Shown here: piece after piece, positions 27,054 to 35,433 of the stretch
Position numbering within the stretch: position 1 is the stretch's first letter
How the letters are laid out: every line of letters begins with the position of its first letter
Source: Planctomycetaceae bacterium
GTDB taxonomy: Bacteria > Planctomycetota > Planctomycetia > Pirellulales > Pirellulaceae
Length of the DNA: 64,000 nucleotides
Reading direction: 5' to 3'
NCBI GenBank assembly: GCA_020638975.1
Contig: JACKHN010000010.1
Coordinates: 62,001-126,000 of the forward strand
The notes under the pieces: generated by a model
Databases searched by the model: none
What the model saw: only the letters and a program-made list of their open reading frames with translations
What the model was told of the DNA's origin: nothing
Made by a program: the position numbers and the translations under genes

Positions 27054-27836
27054 GTGCAAGCCTCTCTTCGTAACAATAATCTCCAGCGATCAAGCCTTCG
27101 GACTTACGTCTCGAAGTTTGGCGATTCAAGTCGCAGACGAGAATCGTTTCTGTTTGGCAGTCGTACGAATTCGATGTGGCGACGTTTTTGTACAGGGCGG
27201 GGACACGACCCGGGTCTCAGCAAAGGCGAAGGAAGCTGGGCTGAGTTCCTAGAAAAGCACGCGGACACACTGTATCAATGCGACTTTTTCTCGAAGAAGA
27301 TCCGGACACCGACTGGCTTGCGTCAGTGCTTCGTGTTGGCATCTCTGCATGTTTGCAGTCGCACGATATTCGTGACGAAATGTTCGCGCAAGCCGGACTC
27401 CGGATGGATGAAGGAGCAGGCAGAAGCGTTCGTCGAACATATTGAAACGTCGGGTTACAAATGTGAGAAGCTGATCCACGACATGGACAACATGTTCATC
27501 AAGGAGTTCGACAGCATCATCGAGAACAGCGGCGCGGAAGTGAAGAAAGTGGGTCCGCGAGCAGCCAATATGAACGCGTTTATCGAAAGATGGGTTCAAA
27601 GCCACAAGCAAGAAGCGCTGGACCACTTCATTGGCTTCGGCGAAGACCACTTCAACTACTTGGTCTCCGAGTATGTCGCATACTATCAGACGGTCCGGCC
27701 ACATCAATCGCTGGACAACAAGCCGCTGACCGGCGTCTGGCCTGATCCGGAAAGTGCTGAACCTCCCGATGCCGAGATCATCTGCCACAAACGGCTGGGC
27801 GGATTGCTGAAGCACTACGAGCGGAAAGCGGCGTAA
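27054..27836 (+). pseudogene. truncated integrase-core transposase
   Basis: The catalytic core of an rve-type transposase can be read: QCDFFSKK (first Asp), HDMDNMF (second Asp), AFIERWVQSHKQEALDHF (Glu), ending YYQTVRPHQSLDN. The N-terminal DNA-binding part is missing. The first 50 codons are arginine- and serine-rich and do not match any helix-turn-helix, which suggests frameshifted or decayed sequence. No clear terminal inverted repeats or target duplication were found at 26974-27890. It is probably an inactive remnant, although the DDE triad itself looks intact. Confidence 0.75.
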
Positions 27837-27894
27837 CTGTATCGGCGGTCACTCTCGGCGATATCGCAATGATTCGTCGCATAGACCCCAGACG

Positions 27895-28353
27895 TCAAGT
27901 CCTCACGGACTGTTGCACGCCGGAGTATTTCTTGACGTTCATGCGTTGCTCCCACGCGACAAGTTCGCCCGTCAAGCGTTTCACAATGGCGGGGTTGGAA
28001 TCCGAAACATCGTTCTGTTCGGCTTCTTCTTGGTCGATGTTGTAAAGACTGACCTTGCCGCTGCGATAGGCCAGCATCTTCCAGTGACCATCGCGAACTG
28101 AAGCGTAAAGATCTTCGTAAGCGCGGTAACCGAACAATGGCATTCCACGATCAGGAAGTGGTTTGCCACAAATCGCCGGCATCAACGAAACGCCATCCAG
28201 GTCGCTGTGAGCCGAAGAGTCGCCGCCCGCCACCTCAACGAGCGTTGGAAACAGGTCGGTCGATTGCACCAAGCTGTCACACTGCGTGCCGGGCTGGGTG
28301 ACGCCGGGCCAATACACGATCAGCGGCACACGAGCGTCGCCTTCGCATTTCAT
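27895..28353 (-). pseudogene. C-terminal fragment of a sulfatase
   Basis: The 152 readable residues match only the end of type I sulfatases: EGDARVPLIVYWPGV, LVQSTDLFPTLVEVAGG, then the C-terminal subdomain with VRDGHWKMLAYRSGKVSLYN. The catalytic N-terminal half with the Cys-x-Pro-Ser-Arg site is missing; sequence upstream of 28353 no longer resembles a sulfatase. The fragment lies 58 bases from the truncated transposase, so a mobile element may have removed its front. It is very unlikely to be active. Confidence 0.8.
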
Positions 28354-28482
28354 GATGACAACTCAAGAACCTGCATGGTTCCGGTGGCACTGGCGAACGT
28401 CTCGATTTCAAGATCCGATCGTTGAAGCATCGAACGAACTTGTCTAAACACTTGTGATTAGCTCCCATCAGAAGACATACTT

Positions 28483-29889
28483 TCACGTCGAATCTGAGTC
28501 CAACGCGGATAGCATCCCGCTCCATACCTTTGAAACGTCTTGCTGTGTTGTTCGCCAATTCGTCACGGAAAGGCGAATCGCTGGCACTGCGAAGTATTCT
28601 GTTGGCGTCATGTAAAGAACTCCGCCAAATTGCACGCGGTGCAAATACTCCTGGACCGAGCTGTGCGTCGCGGTATCAACAGCAAGTGTAAACACGATGC
28701 CGTTCATTCGTACGGGAGCGAGCAGCTGAAACCGATCCGAGGATTGGAGCAATTCACCAATCTCCTCAGCGATCTTGCAGTTTCGCATCACGACCTCGCG
28801 GTAGCCCTCTCGGCCATAAGCCATCAATGTGAACCAAGCGGGCAAGGCGCGGAAGCGACGCGAGTTCTCGGGAGTGAGATTCACGAAATTGGTTGGTGTC
28901 GGATCAGCTTCAAGGTACGCTGCGGAATTTTGGAACACCTCGCGTTGCAGTTGCAGATGACGCGTGAAGACCATTGCCGAATCATACGGCACGTTGAGCC
29001 ATTTGTGGGCGTCAATGGTAATGGAGTCCGCGCGGTCTATACCAGCTACGAGCGATTGCTTTTCGGGAACGCAAGCTGCAAAGCCACCGAAGGCAGCGTC
29101 CACGTGCAACCAAACCTCAAACTTGTGACAAAGATCCGCCAGAGCGTTCAAGTCATCATAGTCGACGCTATTGACCGTTCCTGCATTGCCTACGACCAAA
29201 CACGGTTGGCCGGAGTCGCTCAACTCCACCAATCGCTTGCGCAGCGACGCAACGTCCACGGCTTCTCGATTGGGGAGTGTGGCAATCCGTTCCAAGCAAT
29301 CGCGTCCAATCCCCAACATCGCGCACGCTTTATACACGCTGGAATGTGGCGTGCCGCAAAGCACCCGGATTGGCGGGAGCCCCGAAAGTCCCGATTGAGC
29401 AATGTCGACACCGCGCCTGTGTCCAAGCCATTGCCGCCCCGTGGCCAGGCCGACAAAGTTTGCCATCGTCGCGCCCGATACAAATACCCCCGCGTGTGCT
29501 TCCGAAAGACCAAACAACTCACGTAGCAACCCGATCGCGACTAGTTCAATCTGAGAGGCGATCGAATCGTTGGAACCCGTCGCATTCTGGTCATAGATTG
29601 TCGTAAGCCAATCGCCCACAATACTTGCCGGTGTCGCGCCGCCAGTGACAAGCCCAAAGTAGTGCGGACCAGCCGCCCCACTCATCCAGTCCGCATACTT
29701 TGATCGAAAAAGATCAAGCGTTGCTGTCGCTCCAATTCCGGCTTGGGGTAGCGTTTCTGCGATGGTGGCCGGCGGCACGCATCCAGCAGGCCTCGAACCA
29801 AGGGTGCTCAGAAAATGAACGCTGTCATCCAGGACGCTCGCCAAGATTTGCTGAATGCGTTGGTGGTCGTCGAGAAGTCGTTCGTACAT
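28483..29889 (-). CDS. PLP-dependent group II amino-acid decarboxylase
   Basis: A cytoplasmic enzyme of the aromatic-L-amino-acid/glutamate decarboxylase family; the substrate cannot be fixed. About 468 residues from the ATG at 29889 (a GTG at 29901 is possible; neither has a good ribosome binding site). Features include SGGATMANF-like VSGATMANFVGLATGR, WLHVDAAFGGFA with the PLP-binding Asp, and IDAHKWLNVPYDSA with the Schiff-base lysine at about residue 296. The length is normal for the family. It has no operon partner: the gene before it is a hydrolase 157 bases away and the one after is a broken sulfatase. Confidence 0.87.
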   Translation of the reverse strand: MYERLLDDHQRIQQILASVLDDSVHFLSTLGSRPAGCVPPATIAETLPQAGIGATATLDLFRSKYADWMSGAAGPHYFGLVTGGATPASIVGDWLTTIYDQNATGSNDSIASQIELVAIGLLRELFGLSEAHAGVFVSGATMANFVGLATGRQWLGHRRGVDIAQSGLSGLPPIRVLCGTPHSSVYKACAMLGIGRDCLERIATLPNREAVDVASLRKRLVELSDSGQPCLVVGNAGTVNSVDYDDLNALADLCHKFEVWLHVDAAFGGFAACVPEKQSLVAGIDRADSITIDAHKWLNVPYDSAMVFTRHLQLQREVFQNSAAYLEADPTPTNFVNLTPENSRRFRALPAWFTLMAYGREGYREVVMRNCKIAEEIGELLQSSDRFQLLAPVRMNGIVFTLAVDTATHSSVQEYLHRVQFGGVLYMTPTEYFAVPAIRLSVTNWRTTQQDVSKVWSGMLSALDSDST

Positions 29890-30046
29890 ATTGTGGGACA
29901 CTGTTAGTAGTGCGAAGCCAGTAGAGCCACGCGTAATCCTGCCAAAAGGTAGTCGTCAAAGGTCCTGCGGACGCCCCGTCCCGGATGTCCGTAGAACGGT
30001 TGTACTGAGTCCATGGCTGGGTCCATGTAACGAACACGAAGCGTCG

Positions 30047-31426
30047 CTAGAACCACAGGTCGCTCAATTGGCCTGATTCGAGTTCATTGGCGTAGCTCAA
30101 GTAATAGTTCCGGTTGGGCGCGTTGTATTCCCGCGCCGCCAAGCCTCGCAGTGCCTCGATCTTTACCTTCCGGGCGAGTTCCCTGTCGGCATCCTCCAGC
30201 CATTTCACGTGATCCGCAAGTTCCAACGCCCATTGGTAGTCGTTCTTGGCCAAGGCAGCTTCCATCTGTGCAGACAGTCGTTGCGTCCCACCGGCCAACT
30301 CGGCCATCTTTTTCGCTTTGAGCCTGGGCTCAAGCGGATTCAACGTTGTCGGATTGCCGTCGTACCAACCTAACAGACCTGTGTAGATGGCTCTTACCGC
30401 ATGAGGGACCGAGCCATAGAACTGAATCAAATAGGGCTTGTCTTGCAGATGCTCGGGAAGCTTGACTTCGTGAGCGAGTTGGTCGGGACCTTTCCCGGCG
30501 TTGATGCCTCGCACTGTTTGGTCGTACACACTGCGAATCGCTTCGCTGTAATCGGTAAGTGCCGTCGTGGCCGCTTCCTGTCCTTGGATGGGCATCGTGT
30601 GCCCAGGAACGACAACGTGTGGTTTTAGCTCGGCCATCTTCGCGACGCTTTCGGACCAGCTAAGCACGTCGCGATAAGCCGTGCCTCGAATCGCATACAG
30701 GTTTGGAAAGGAACTGTAGAAGTTGTCGCCCGCAAACAGCACCTTCTCCTTCGGGAGCCAGATGAACATCGCATCATCGGTTTCTCCCGGGCCGATGTGG
30801 AATTCGATCTCGACGCCGGCAATCGTCGCTTTGAGGCCGCTGCTGGGGACCGTGACGGTGGGTGGAAGAAAGCCTTTACCACGGTCGTGATCAATCGTCC
30901 CCGTGGGAGCAACGCCGCGATTGGTGCTTTCAGTCGGTGGAAGATTTCGACCAAACTGGCGCACATTGCGTCTTGCCTTGACCGGATCGACTGCTTGGTT
31001 CACGCCTTCGGCCGAACCGAAGCCGTCTGCTGCGTAGACGTCGGGTTGCGCATCGCCAACGAAGGCGCTGGCCCCACCAATGTGATCACCGTGGCTATGG
31101 GTGTAGATGATTGCCTTCACCGGTTTGTCGCTGTACTTCCGAAATGTCGCCAAGGCATTTGCGGCGCTGGTCGGCCCCATGAGCGTGTCAACGATGATGA
31201 CGCCGTCCGTGCCGACAATCATCGATGTGTTCGCTCCGTGAAAACCAACGGCGGTGAAGACGTTGTCTGAGACTTTGACAATTCCTTGCTCGAACTGTTG
31301 CTGCTGAGTGGTGAGCATTCGCAGTGCCGTGTCCGGTTCGGCCTGCGTCTGCCCTCTGGCGTTTTGGGCAGTCAACGCGCAGACTCCGAGCAGCACGAGG
31401 CAGAGCGAGAAGATGTTCTTGGTCAT
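30047..31426 (-). CDS. exported metallo-beta-lactamase-fold hydrolase, alkylsulfatase-like
   Basis: A 459-residue protein with a signal peptide (about 1-25), the zinc motif THSHGDH at 109-115, further ligands in GPGETDDAMF and VVVPGHTMP, and a helical C-terminal part (about 325-459). That part, with WYDGNPTTLNPLEP and LAGGTQRL, matches the dimerisation domain of SdsA1-type alkylsulfatases. The likely reaction is hydrolysis of alkyl sulfate esters or a related ester in the periplasm. It lies 4 bases after a marR gene, and its AGGA box overlaps the marR stop, so the pair is coupled. The lipid-like C-terminal SCP2 domain of full SdsA1 is absent. Confidence 0.87.
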   Translation of the reverse strand: MTKNIFSLCLVLLGVCALTAQNARGQTQAEPDTALRMLTTQQQQFEQGIVKVSDNVFTAVGFHGANTSMIVGTDGVIIVDTLMGPTSAANALATFRKYSDKPVKAIIYTHSHGDHIGGASAFVGDAQPDVYAADGFGSAEGVNQAVDPVKARRNVRQFGRNLPPTESTNRGVAPTGTIDHDRGKGFLPPTVTVPSSGLKATIAGVEIEFHIGPGETDDAMFIWLPKEKVLFAGDNFYSSFPNLYAIRGTAYRDVLSWSESVAKMAELKPHVVVPGHTMPIQGQEAATTALTDYSEAIRSVYDQTVRGINAGKGPDQLAHEVKLPEHLQDKPYLIQFYGSVPHAVRAIYTGLLGWYDGNPTTLNPLEPRLKAKKMAELAGGTQRLSAQMEAALAKNDYQWALELADHVKWLEDADRELARKVKIEALRGLAAREYNAPNRNYYLSYANELESGQLSDLWF

Positions 31427-31430
31427 GAGC

Positions 31431-31883
31431 TTAATCCTGGGAAAGGTGGTTCGTTAAGTTCTTCTGCATCTTCCGCAGAACGTTGAGAGTTGCCTCCAAA
31501 TCCGACTTAGCGATCCCCTTCAGAGCAGTTTTCCGCAGGTCGCCCAATAAGGGGAGCACCGTTTGCAGTTTCTGTTCACCACGGCGAGTTAAACCGATCA
31601 TCACGATGCGTGCGTCTTGGCTTGATACGCTCCGCTCGACGAATCCCTGTTCCACGAGTCGGTCCAACTGTCGTTTCACCGTCGTCGGATCACGAATCAT
31701 CAGAGACGCCAACTCGTTCATGCTTAACGGCTTGCCAGTATCCGACAAAGTGATCAGTGTCTGCGTTTCCTCGGGCGAGAATGGCCACCCGGCACTTTTC
31801 AGAACGGCTGCCATTCCAGTACGAATCAAGTAGGCGACACGCCCAATTGCGAATCCGGGCGAGGACTCTGAGTCAAAGTGCAT
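31431..31883 (-). CDS. MarR-family transcriptional regulator
   Basis: A winged-helix repressor of about 150 residues. The core is LSMNELASLMIRDPTTVKRQL (helix-turn-helix), followed by GFVERSVSSQDARIVMIGLT (wing) and a dimerising last helix. I prefer the ATG at 31883 because an AAGG box lies 8 bases upstream; the ATG at 31889 is only 2 bases from it. It is first in a two-gene unit with the SdsA-like hydrolase. A perfect palindrome over the -10 region 80 bases upstream is the obvious site for autorepression. MarR proteins usually release DNA on binding a small lipophilic ligand, here perhaps the hydrolase substrate. Confidence 0.9.
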   Translation of the reverse strand: MHFDSESSPGFAIGRVAYLIRTGMAAVLKSAGWPFSPEETQTLITLSDTGKPLSMNELASLMIRDPTTVKRQLDRLVEQGFVERSVSSQDARIVMIGLTRRGEQKLQTVLPLLGDLRKTALKGIAKSDLEATLNVLRKMQKNLTNHLSQD

Positions 31884-31962
31884 GTTCATCGCCTTGTGAA
31901 AGTTAGCAAGGCTGGGTAATTGGCTTGAGGCATAAGTTCATGTTGTCTCGCTCCCGACCCAC

Positions 31963-31983
31963 ATACCTGTATATTACAGGTAT
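31963..31983. promoter_or_regulatory. perfect palindromic operator for the MarR regulator
   Basis: ATACCTGTA and its exact mirror TACAGGTAT flank a 3-base centre (TAT). The 9-3-9 shape and size suit a MarR dimer. It overlaps the -10 box of the minus-strand promoter listed next and lies 80 bases from the marR start. Binding is inferred, not shown. Confidence 0.72.
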
Positions 31984-31998
31984 ATGCCACCCAGTCAA
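31971..31998 (-). promoter_or_regulatory. probable promoter of marR and the alkylsulfatase-like gene
   Basis: On the minus strand TTGACT (31998-31993, five of six) is 16 bases from TAATAT (31976-31971, four of six). The -10 box sits inside the palindromic operator, as expected for repression by steric block. Confidence 0.5.
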
Positions 31999-32159
31999 GG
32001 CCTGCGAAAAGAAGCATGCGGAAAAATCCCATCGATGATTGAGAATGTGAACTGATCACGCCAGTCTGAATTGGACATTGGCGTGCTAAGTCAATGACAG
32101 GAACGACGTGCCCGTGTCCACGAAAGGTAGACCGAATCCTCAAGTCCAAACGCGTCTTA

Positions 32160-32867
32160 TCAAACGGATCGAGTAATTCCGCCGTCAACGCGGATGTTTT
32201 GGCCGGTGATGTAACCACCTCCGTCAGAGGCCAGAAACGCAATCACATCGGCGATCTCTTCTGTTCTGCCGTAACGTCGCATGGGAATTCGGACTTTGAA
32301 TTCTTCCTTTTCCGGCAAGCTGTCAATGAATCCGGGCAGCACGTTGTTCATGCGGATGTTGTCGGCAGCGTAGCGGTCGGAGAACAGCTTGGTGAATGCT
32401 GCCAGGCCGGCGCGGAAGACACCGGAAGTCGGGAACGCCGGTTCAGGCTCGAATGCCGCGAACGTCGAAATGTTGACGATGACTCCACTCCGCTGGCGCT
32501 GCATCACGGGAGTCACCAGCCGCGTCGGGCGGACGACATTCAGTAAGTAGACCTCCATCCCGGTGTGCCAGTCGTCGTCCGTGAGTTCCAGAACCGGCCC
32601 CTTTGGTCCGTGCCCGGCGCTGTTCACAAGCACGTCGATGCGGCCCCACTGGTCCAGCGTTCGATCGATCAGCCGCTTGAGATCATCACACGACTGATTG
32701 GACCCTGTTACTCCGATGCCACCCAACTCGCCCGCGAGCGACTCGCCTTTCCCGGATGAAGACAGAATCGCAACAGCAAAGCCATCGGCGGCGAGTCGCC
32801 TCGCAGCGCCGGCCCCCATTCCGCTGCCGCCAGCAGTAACAACAGCAACTTTCCTTTCATTGCCCAT
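32160..32867 (-). CDS. SDR-family oxidoreductase lacking the usual Tyr-Lys pair
   Basis: A 235-residue Rossmann-fold protein. The ATG at 32867 has AAGGAG at 6-7 bases and is preferred over upstream in-frame starts. TAGGSGMGAGAARRLAADG binds the dinucleotide, VNSAGHG is the NAG-like motif and NISTFAAFEP carries Ser134. Where classical SDRs have YxxxK, this protein reads S148-G-V-F-R152. The C-terminal part IRVDGGI is normal. Such variants occur in some FabG-like subgroups and may have altered or no reductase activity. It lies 84 bases after the agarase-like gene on the same strand and may belong to that operon. Confidence 0.85.
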   Translation of the reverse strand: MGNERKVAVVTAGGSGMGAGAARRLAADGFAVAILSSSGKGESLAGELGGIGVTGSNQSCDDLKRLIDRTLDQWGRIDVLVNSAGHGPKGPVLELTDDDWHTGMEVYLLNVVRPTRLVTPVMQRQRSGVIVNISTFAAFEPEPAFPTSGVFRAGLAAFTKLFSDRYAADNIRMNNVLPGFIDSLPEKEEFKVRIPMRRYGRTEEIADVIAFLASDGGGYITGQNIRVDGGITRSV

Positions 32868-32951
32868 CGAAACTCCTTCAGTTTCCATTCGTGACGCTTT
32901 ATGATCATTCGGGTTCGGTGATAACCGGTGCCAGATAGATGTCACGGTACA

Positions 32952-35324
32952 TTACTTGGGTATGTCCTCTAGCGAATTCGTTACGAGCTGTACGGAGGTG
33001 ATGGTCGTGCCGGACTGTGTCGTGATTTTCACCTCGTTTTCGTCGCGAATGACCGTTGGTGCCACCTTCGCATCCAAGGGTGCAAAGAACTCGCTGAACT
33101 CAGCAGCGTCGCCGGTGTCGATCTCGACTGGCGTTCCATTGACCTCGACCATCAAAGGCTCGGCAATTCCACCGCCGCGATGAACGCCAATCACGAGCCG
33201 CGCCGATACAATTTTGCTCACGTCAGCGATAGCCACGGTGAACGCCAGTGGCTCGCCATTACTCTTGACGGCGGTCGTTGTTGCATAGTGGCGCTGCAAC
33301 TCCAGCATGTTCGTTAGGACGAGTTGCTGATCCAGCTTCAGACGCACAACCGTTGTTTCATTTACGTCGACAGGAATGGCCGCCGCATCAACTTCGTGCT
33401 CCGCCTCAAACACGACTTCACCCTTGTGGTAGTTCAACCGCGTTTGAGTCGCTGTCGTCGCGCCCAGCCGTTCCGCAACGCCGGAAAGATCGACGGCGAT
33501 CTGCCATCCGCCCATATTCGTCACCGCGATCGAAATCCGCTTCCCATCATGTACCGCGACGACGTCCAACCAATCGCGATCGAACTCGACGGGCAGTCGT
33601 CGGCCGTCGAAGTCACGCCACAGTTCAAAGTAGTTCGCAATCGTCGTCGGCTCGAAATCGTCGATCGTCCTGTGCCACTCTCGGTCTGCCTTCGGTGTGA
33701 AAGCCGCGTCACCGCTGTACGGATTCCATGACATGTGCAGGAAGATGAATGGCACGAACAGATCAATCTGATCGGGGCGCTGCATCGACTTGGTCAAATA
33801 CGCATTCCACGCGAGCAACCGCAGCCAGTTATCCGAAGGCTGTCGGCCGTTCTGCAATGATCCGCACTCGGTAATCAGGACCGGCAGCACGTTGTCGGCC
33901 TTGTGCATGTGGGCTCGCAGCATGTCGAGGATGGCTTCGTAACGACCCAGCAGATAATTGGAGTAGCCGAGTCCGCGACGCTCGTGCGCGCCGAGCATCA
34001 ACGCGTTTTCGTAGAAGTGATGCGAGAAGAAATCGATGTGCCCGCGTGTCTCTTCGATGAACCTGGCTTGGTTCTGATAAAGATCGAAGTCTTTGACTTG
34101 AAGCTGCATGTAGGCCGACGACGGACCGCCAACCTTCACTTCCGGAGCGCGCTGGTGAACCGCATCGGCGACTCGATTGTGAAAGTCCGCGAGCAACCCC
34201 CAGCCATCGATGCCTTGCCGCTCCTTCCAATGATGAGCCCACTCGGATTGAACGCTGCTTTCGTTCTTGACTTCCCACCACTGGGCAGTGAATCCGCCGT
34301 CTTTGATCTGGTCCTCGACGTAGGCAGCAGCGAGTTCCGCGGCATCGTCAAAATGCTCGGGCTTTGGTGTACCGCGACCGACAAGAGGTACCGACATGAA
34401 ATCGGGCCAGTCGTTGAAGCAGTACGCGAACGGGATCTTCTTGAACTGTGGAATGGTGCTGCGGTGCCTCACGCCGGCGTCGTATTGCTCGAAGAACGAC
34501 AAGTCGGCGGCTCCGGGCTTGTCCGTTCTTTCCTTGAGCGGTTCCCAGTTGCCCCAGGAACGCGTGATGCCGGGATTAAACTTGAAAGCACCGCGGCCCG
34601 GCAAAAAGTTACGCTCGGCAGCCCAGCGCTCAAACGATTGATCCACTACGCCGGGCGTTTCGTGCATGCGAAACCAGCGTTCGCGCTGGAGCTCGGTCGT
34701 TCCCGCGATCGACAGTTCGTGGTCGGTGTCGATGTCGATCTCAACTCGCTCGCGAGGAAACTCCGAGCCCAGGTCGCGATAGGGAATCGTGTCGAACTCA
34801 GGCGAAATTGGGCTCTGGGCAATGAACACGAGATCAGCGATTCGGCACGTGGCCTCTTTGTCCGCCATCAGGAATCGAATCTTCATCCGCTCCGGCAACT
34901 CATTGGTGAGCGGGATCGATGGCATTTGGACACGATAGAAGTCTGTGACCTGCTGGCTGCGAGGCGGAGCTTTGTCCGGCGAGAAAGGAAAGACGTGAAC
35001 TTCTTGAATGCGATCGAGATGGTCGCCGTGAAAGGCAAAGTGGCGAAAAAGACTTGCGACTCGCTCGGCGCCTTCAGGCAGCAAGACCTCGTCCCCGTGA
35101 TGAATCACTCTCGTCTCGGACAAGATTGTCACTTCTTTCAACCCACGGTCACGCCCCGTTCCCTCAAAGGCCGTCTTGCGTCCTTCGGCGAAGGTGTCAA
35201 ACAGGTAGTCGTGGATCGCCTTCTGATCCTGTCCCTCTTTGCTCAGCGTTTGAGCGGAAGAGGAAGCAGTGAGCAAGACGACGGTGGATAGAGCCAGGAG
35301 TGAAAGTCGAATGTAGGTCTTCAT
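32952..35324 (-). CDS. GH86-type agarase/porphyranase-like glycoside hydrolase
   Basis: About 790 residues from the ATG at 35324, which starts a clean signal peptide (MKTYIRLSLLALSTVVLLTASSSAQ). Beta-rich N-terminal part (to about 230), a TIM-barrel catalytic domain (about 250-600) and C-terminal beta-sandwiches follow. WWEVKNESSV holds the likely acid/base (Glu about 354, after Asn) and LPVLITECGSLQNG the likely nucleophile (Glu about 486), the clan GH-A arrangement seen in GH86 beta-agarases and porphyranases. The probable target is agar or porphyran of red algae. It is downstream of a sulfatase in the sigma-FecR operon. The family call is from motif and architecture memory, without a search. 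Confidence 0.82.
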   Translation of the reverse strand: MKTYIRLSLLALSTVVLLTASSSAQTLSKEGQDQKAIHDYLFDTFAEGRKTAFEGTGRDRGLKEVTILSETRVIHHGDEVLLPEGAERVASLFRHFAFHGDHLDRIQEVHVFPFSPDKAPPRSQQVTDFYRVQMPSIPLTNELPERMKIRFLMADKEATCRIADLVFIAQSPISPEFDTIPYRDLGSEFPRERVEIDIDTDHELSIAGTTELQRERWFRMHETPGVVDQSFERWAAERNFLPGRGAFKFNPGITRSWGNWEPLKERTDKPGAADLSFFEQYDAGVRHRSTIPQFKKIPFAYCFNDWPDFMSVPLVGRGTPKPEHFDDAAELAAAYVEDQIKDGGFTAQWWEVKNESSVQSEWAHHWKERQGIDGWGLLADFHNRVADAVHQRAPEVKVGGPSSAYMQLQVKDFDLYQNQARFIEETRGHIDFFSHHFYENALMLGAHERRGLGYSNYLLGRYEAILDMLRAHMHKADNVLPVLITECGSLQNGRQPSDNWLRLLAWNAYLTKSMQRPDQIDLFVPFIFLHMSWNPYSGDAAFTPKADREWHRTIDDFEPTTIANYFELWRDFDGRRLPVEFDRDWLDVVAVHDGKRISIAVTNMGGWQIAVDLSGVAERLGATTATQTRLNYHKGEVVFEAEHEVDAAAIPVDVNETTVVRLKLDQQLVLTNMLELQRHYATTTAVKSNGEPLAFTVAIADVSKIVSARLVIGVHRGGGIAEPLMVEVNGTPVEIDTGDAAEFSEFFAPLDAKVAPTVIRDENEVKITTQSGTTITSVQLVTNSLEDIPK

Positions 35325-35350
35325 CAGCAATATCGTAAGGCAAGGGTGAA

Positions 35351-35433
35351 GTGAGCCGCTGGCCGTAAGGCCTCGGGCGTGTTTTCGTTCGCGATCTACT
35401 ATAATGCCCGGCCGCTTACGCGTCACGGCTCAC
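35351..35433. repeat. GTGAGCCG-type imperfect palindrome
   Basis: The arm 35351-35378 (GTGAGCCGCTGGCCGTAAGG and eight more bases) is partly mirrored at 35406-35433, sharing GTGAGCCG, CGTAAG and CGGGC. The right arm includes the TGA stop of the sulfatase gene (35430-35432). The left arm is 27 of 28 identical to one inside the same sulfatase gene at 36541-36568. Confidence 0.75.

Noticed and set aside
28540..29526. 328-codon plus-strand frame
   Set aside because: Antisense to the PLP decarboxylase, whose lysine and aspartate motifs are clear.
33903..35291. 462-codon plus-strand frame
   Set aside because: It lies antisense to the agarase-like gene, which has a signal peptide and catalytic motifs. 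This frame has no motif and no ribosome binding site.
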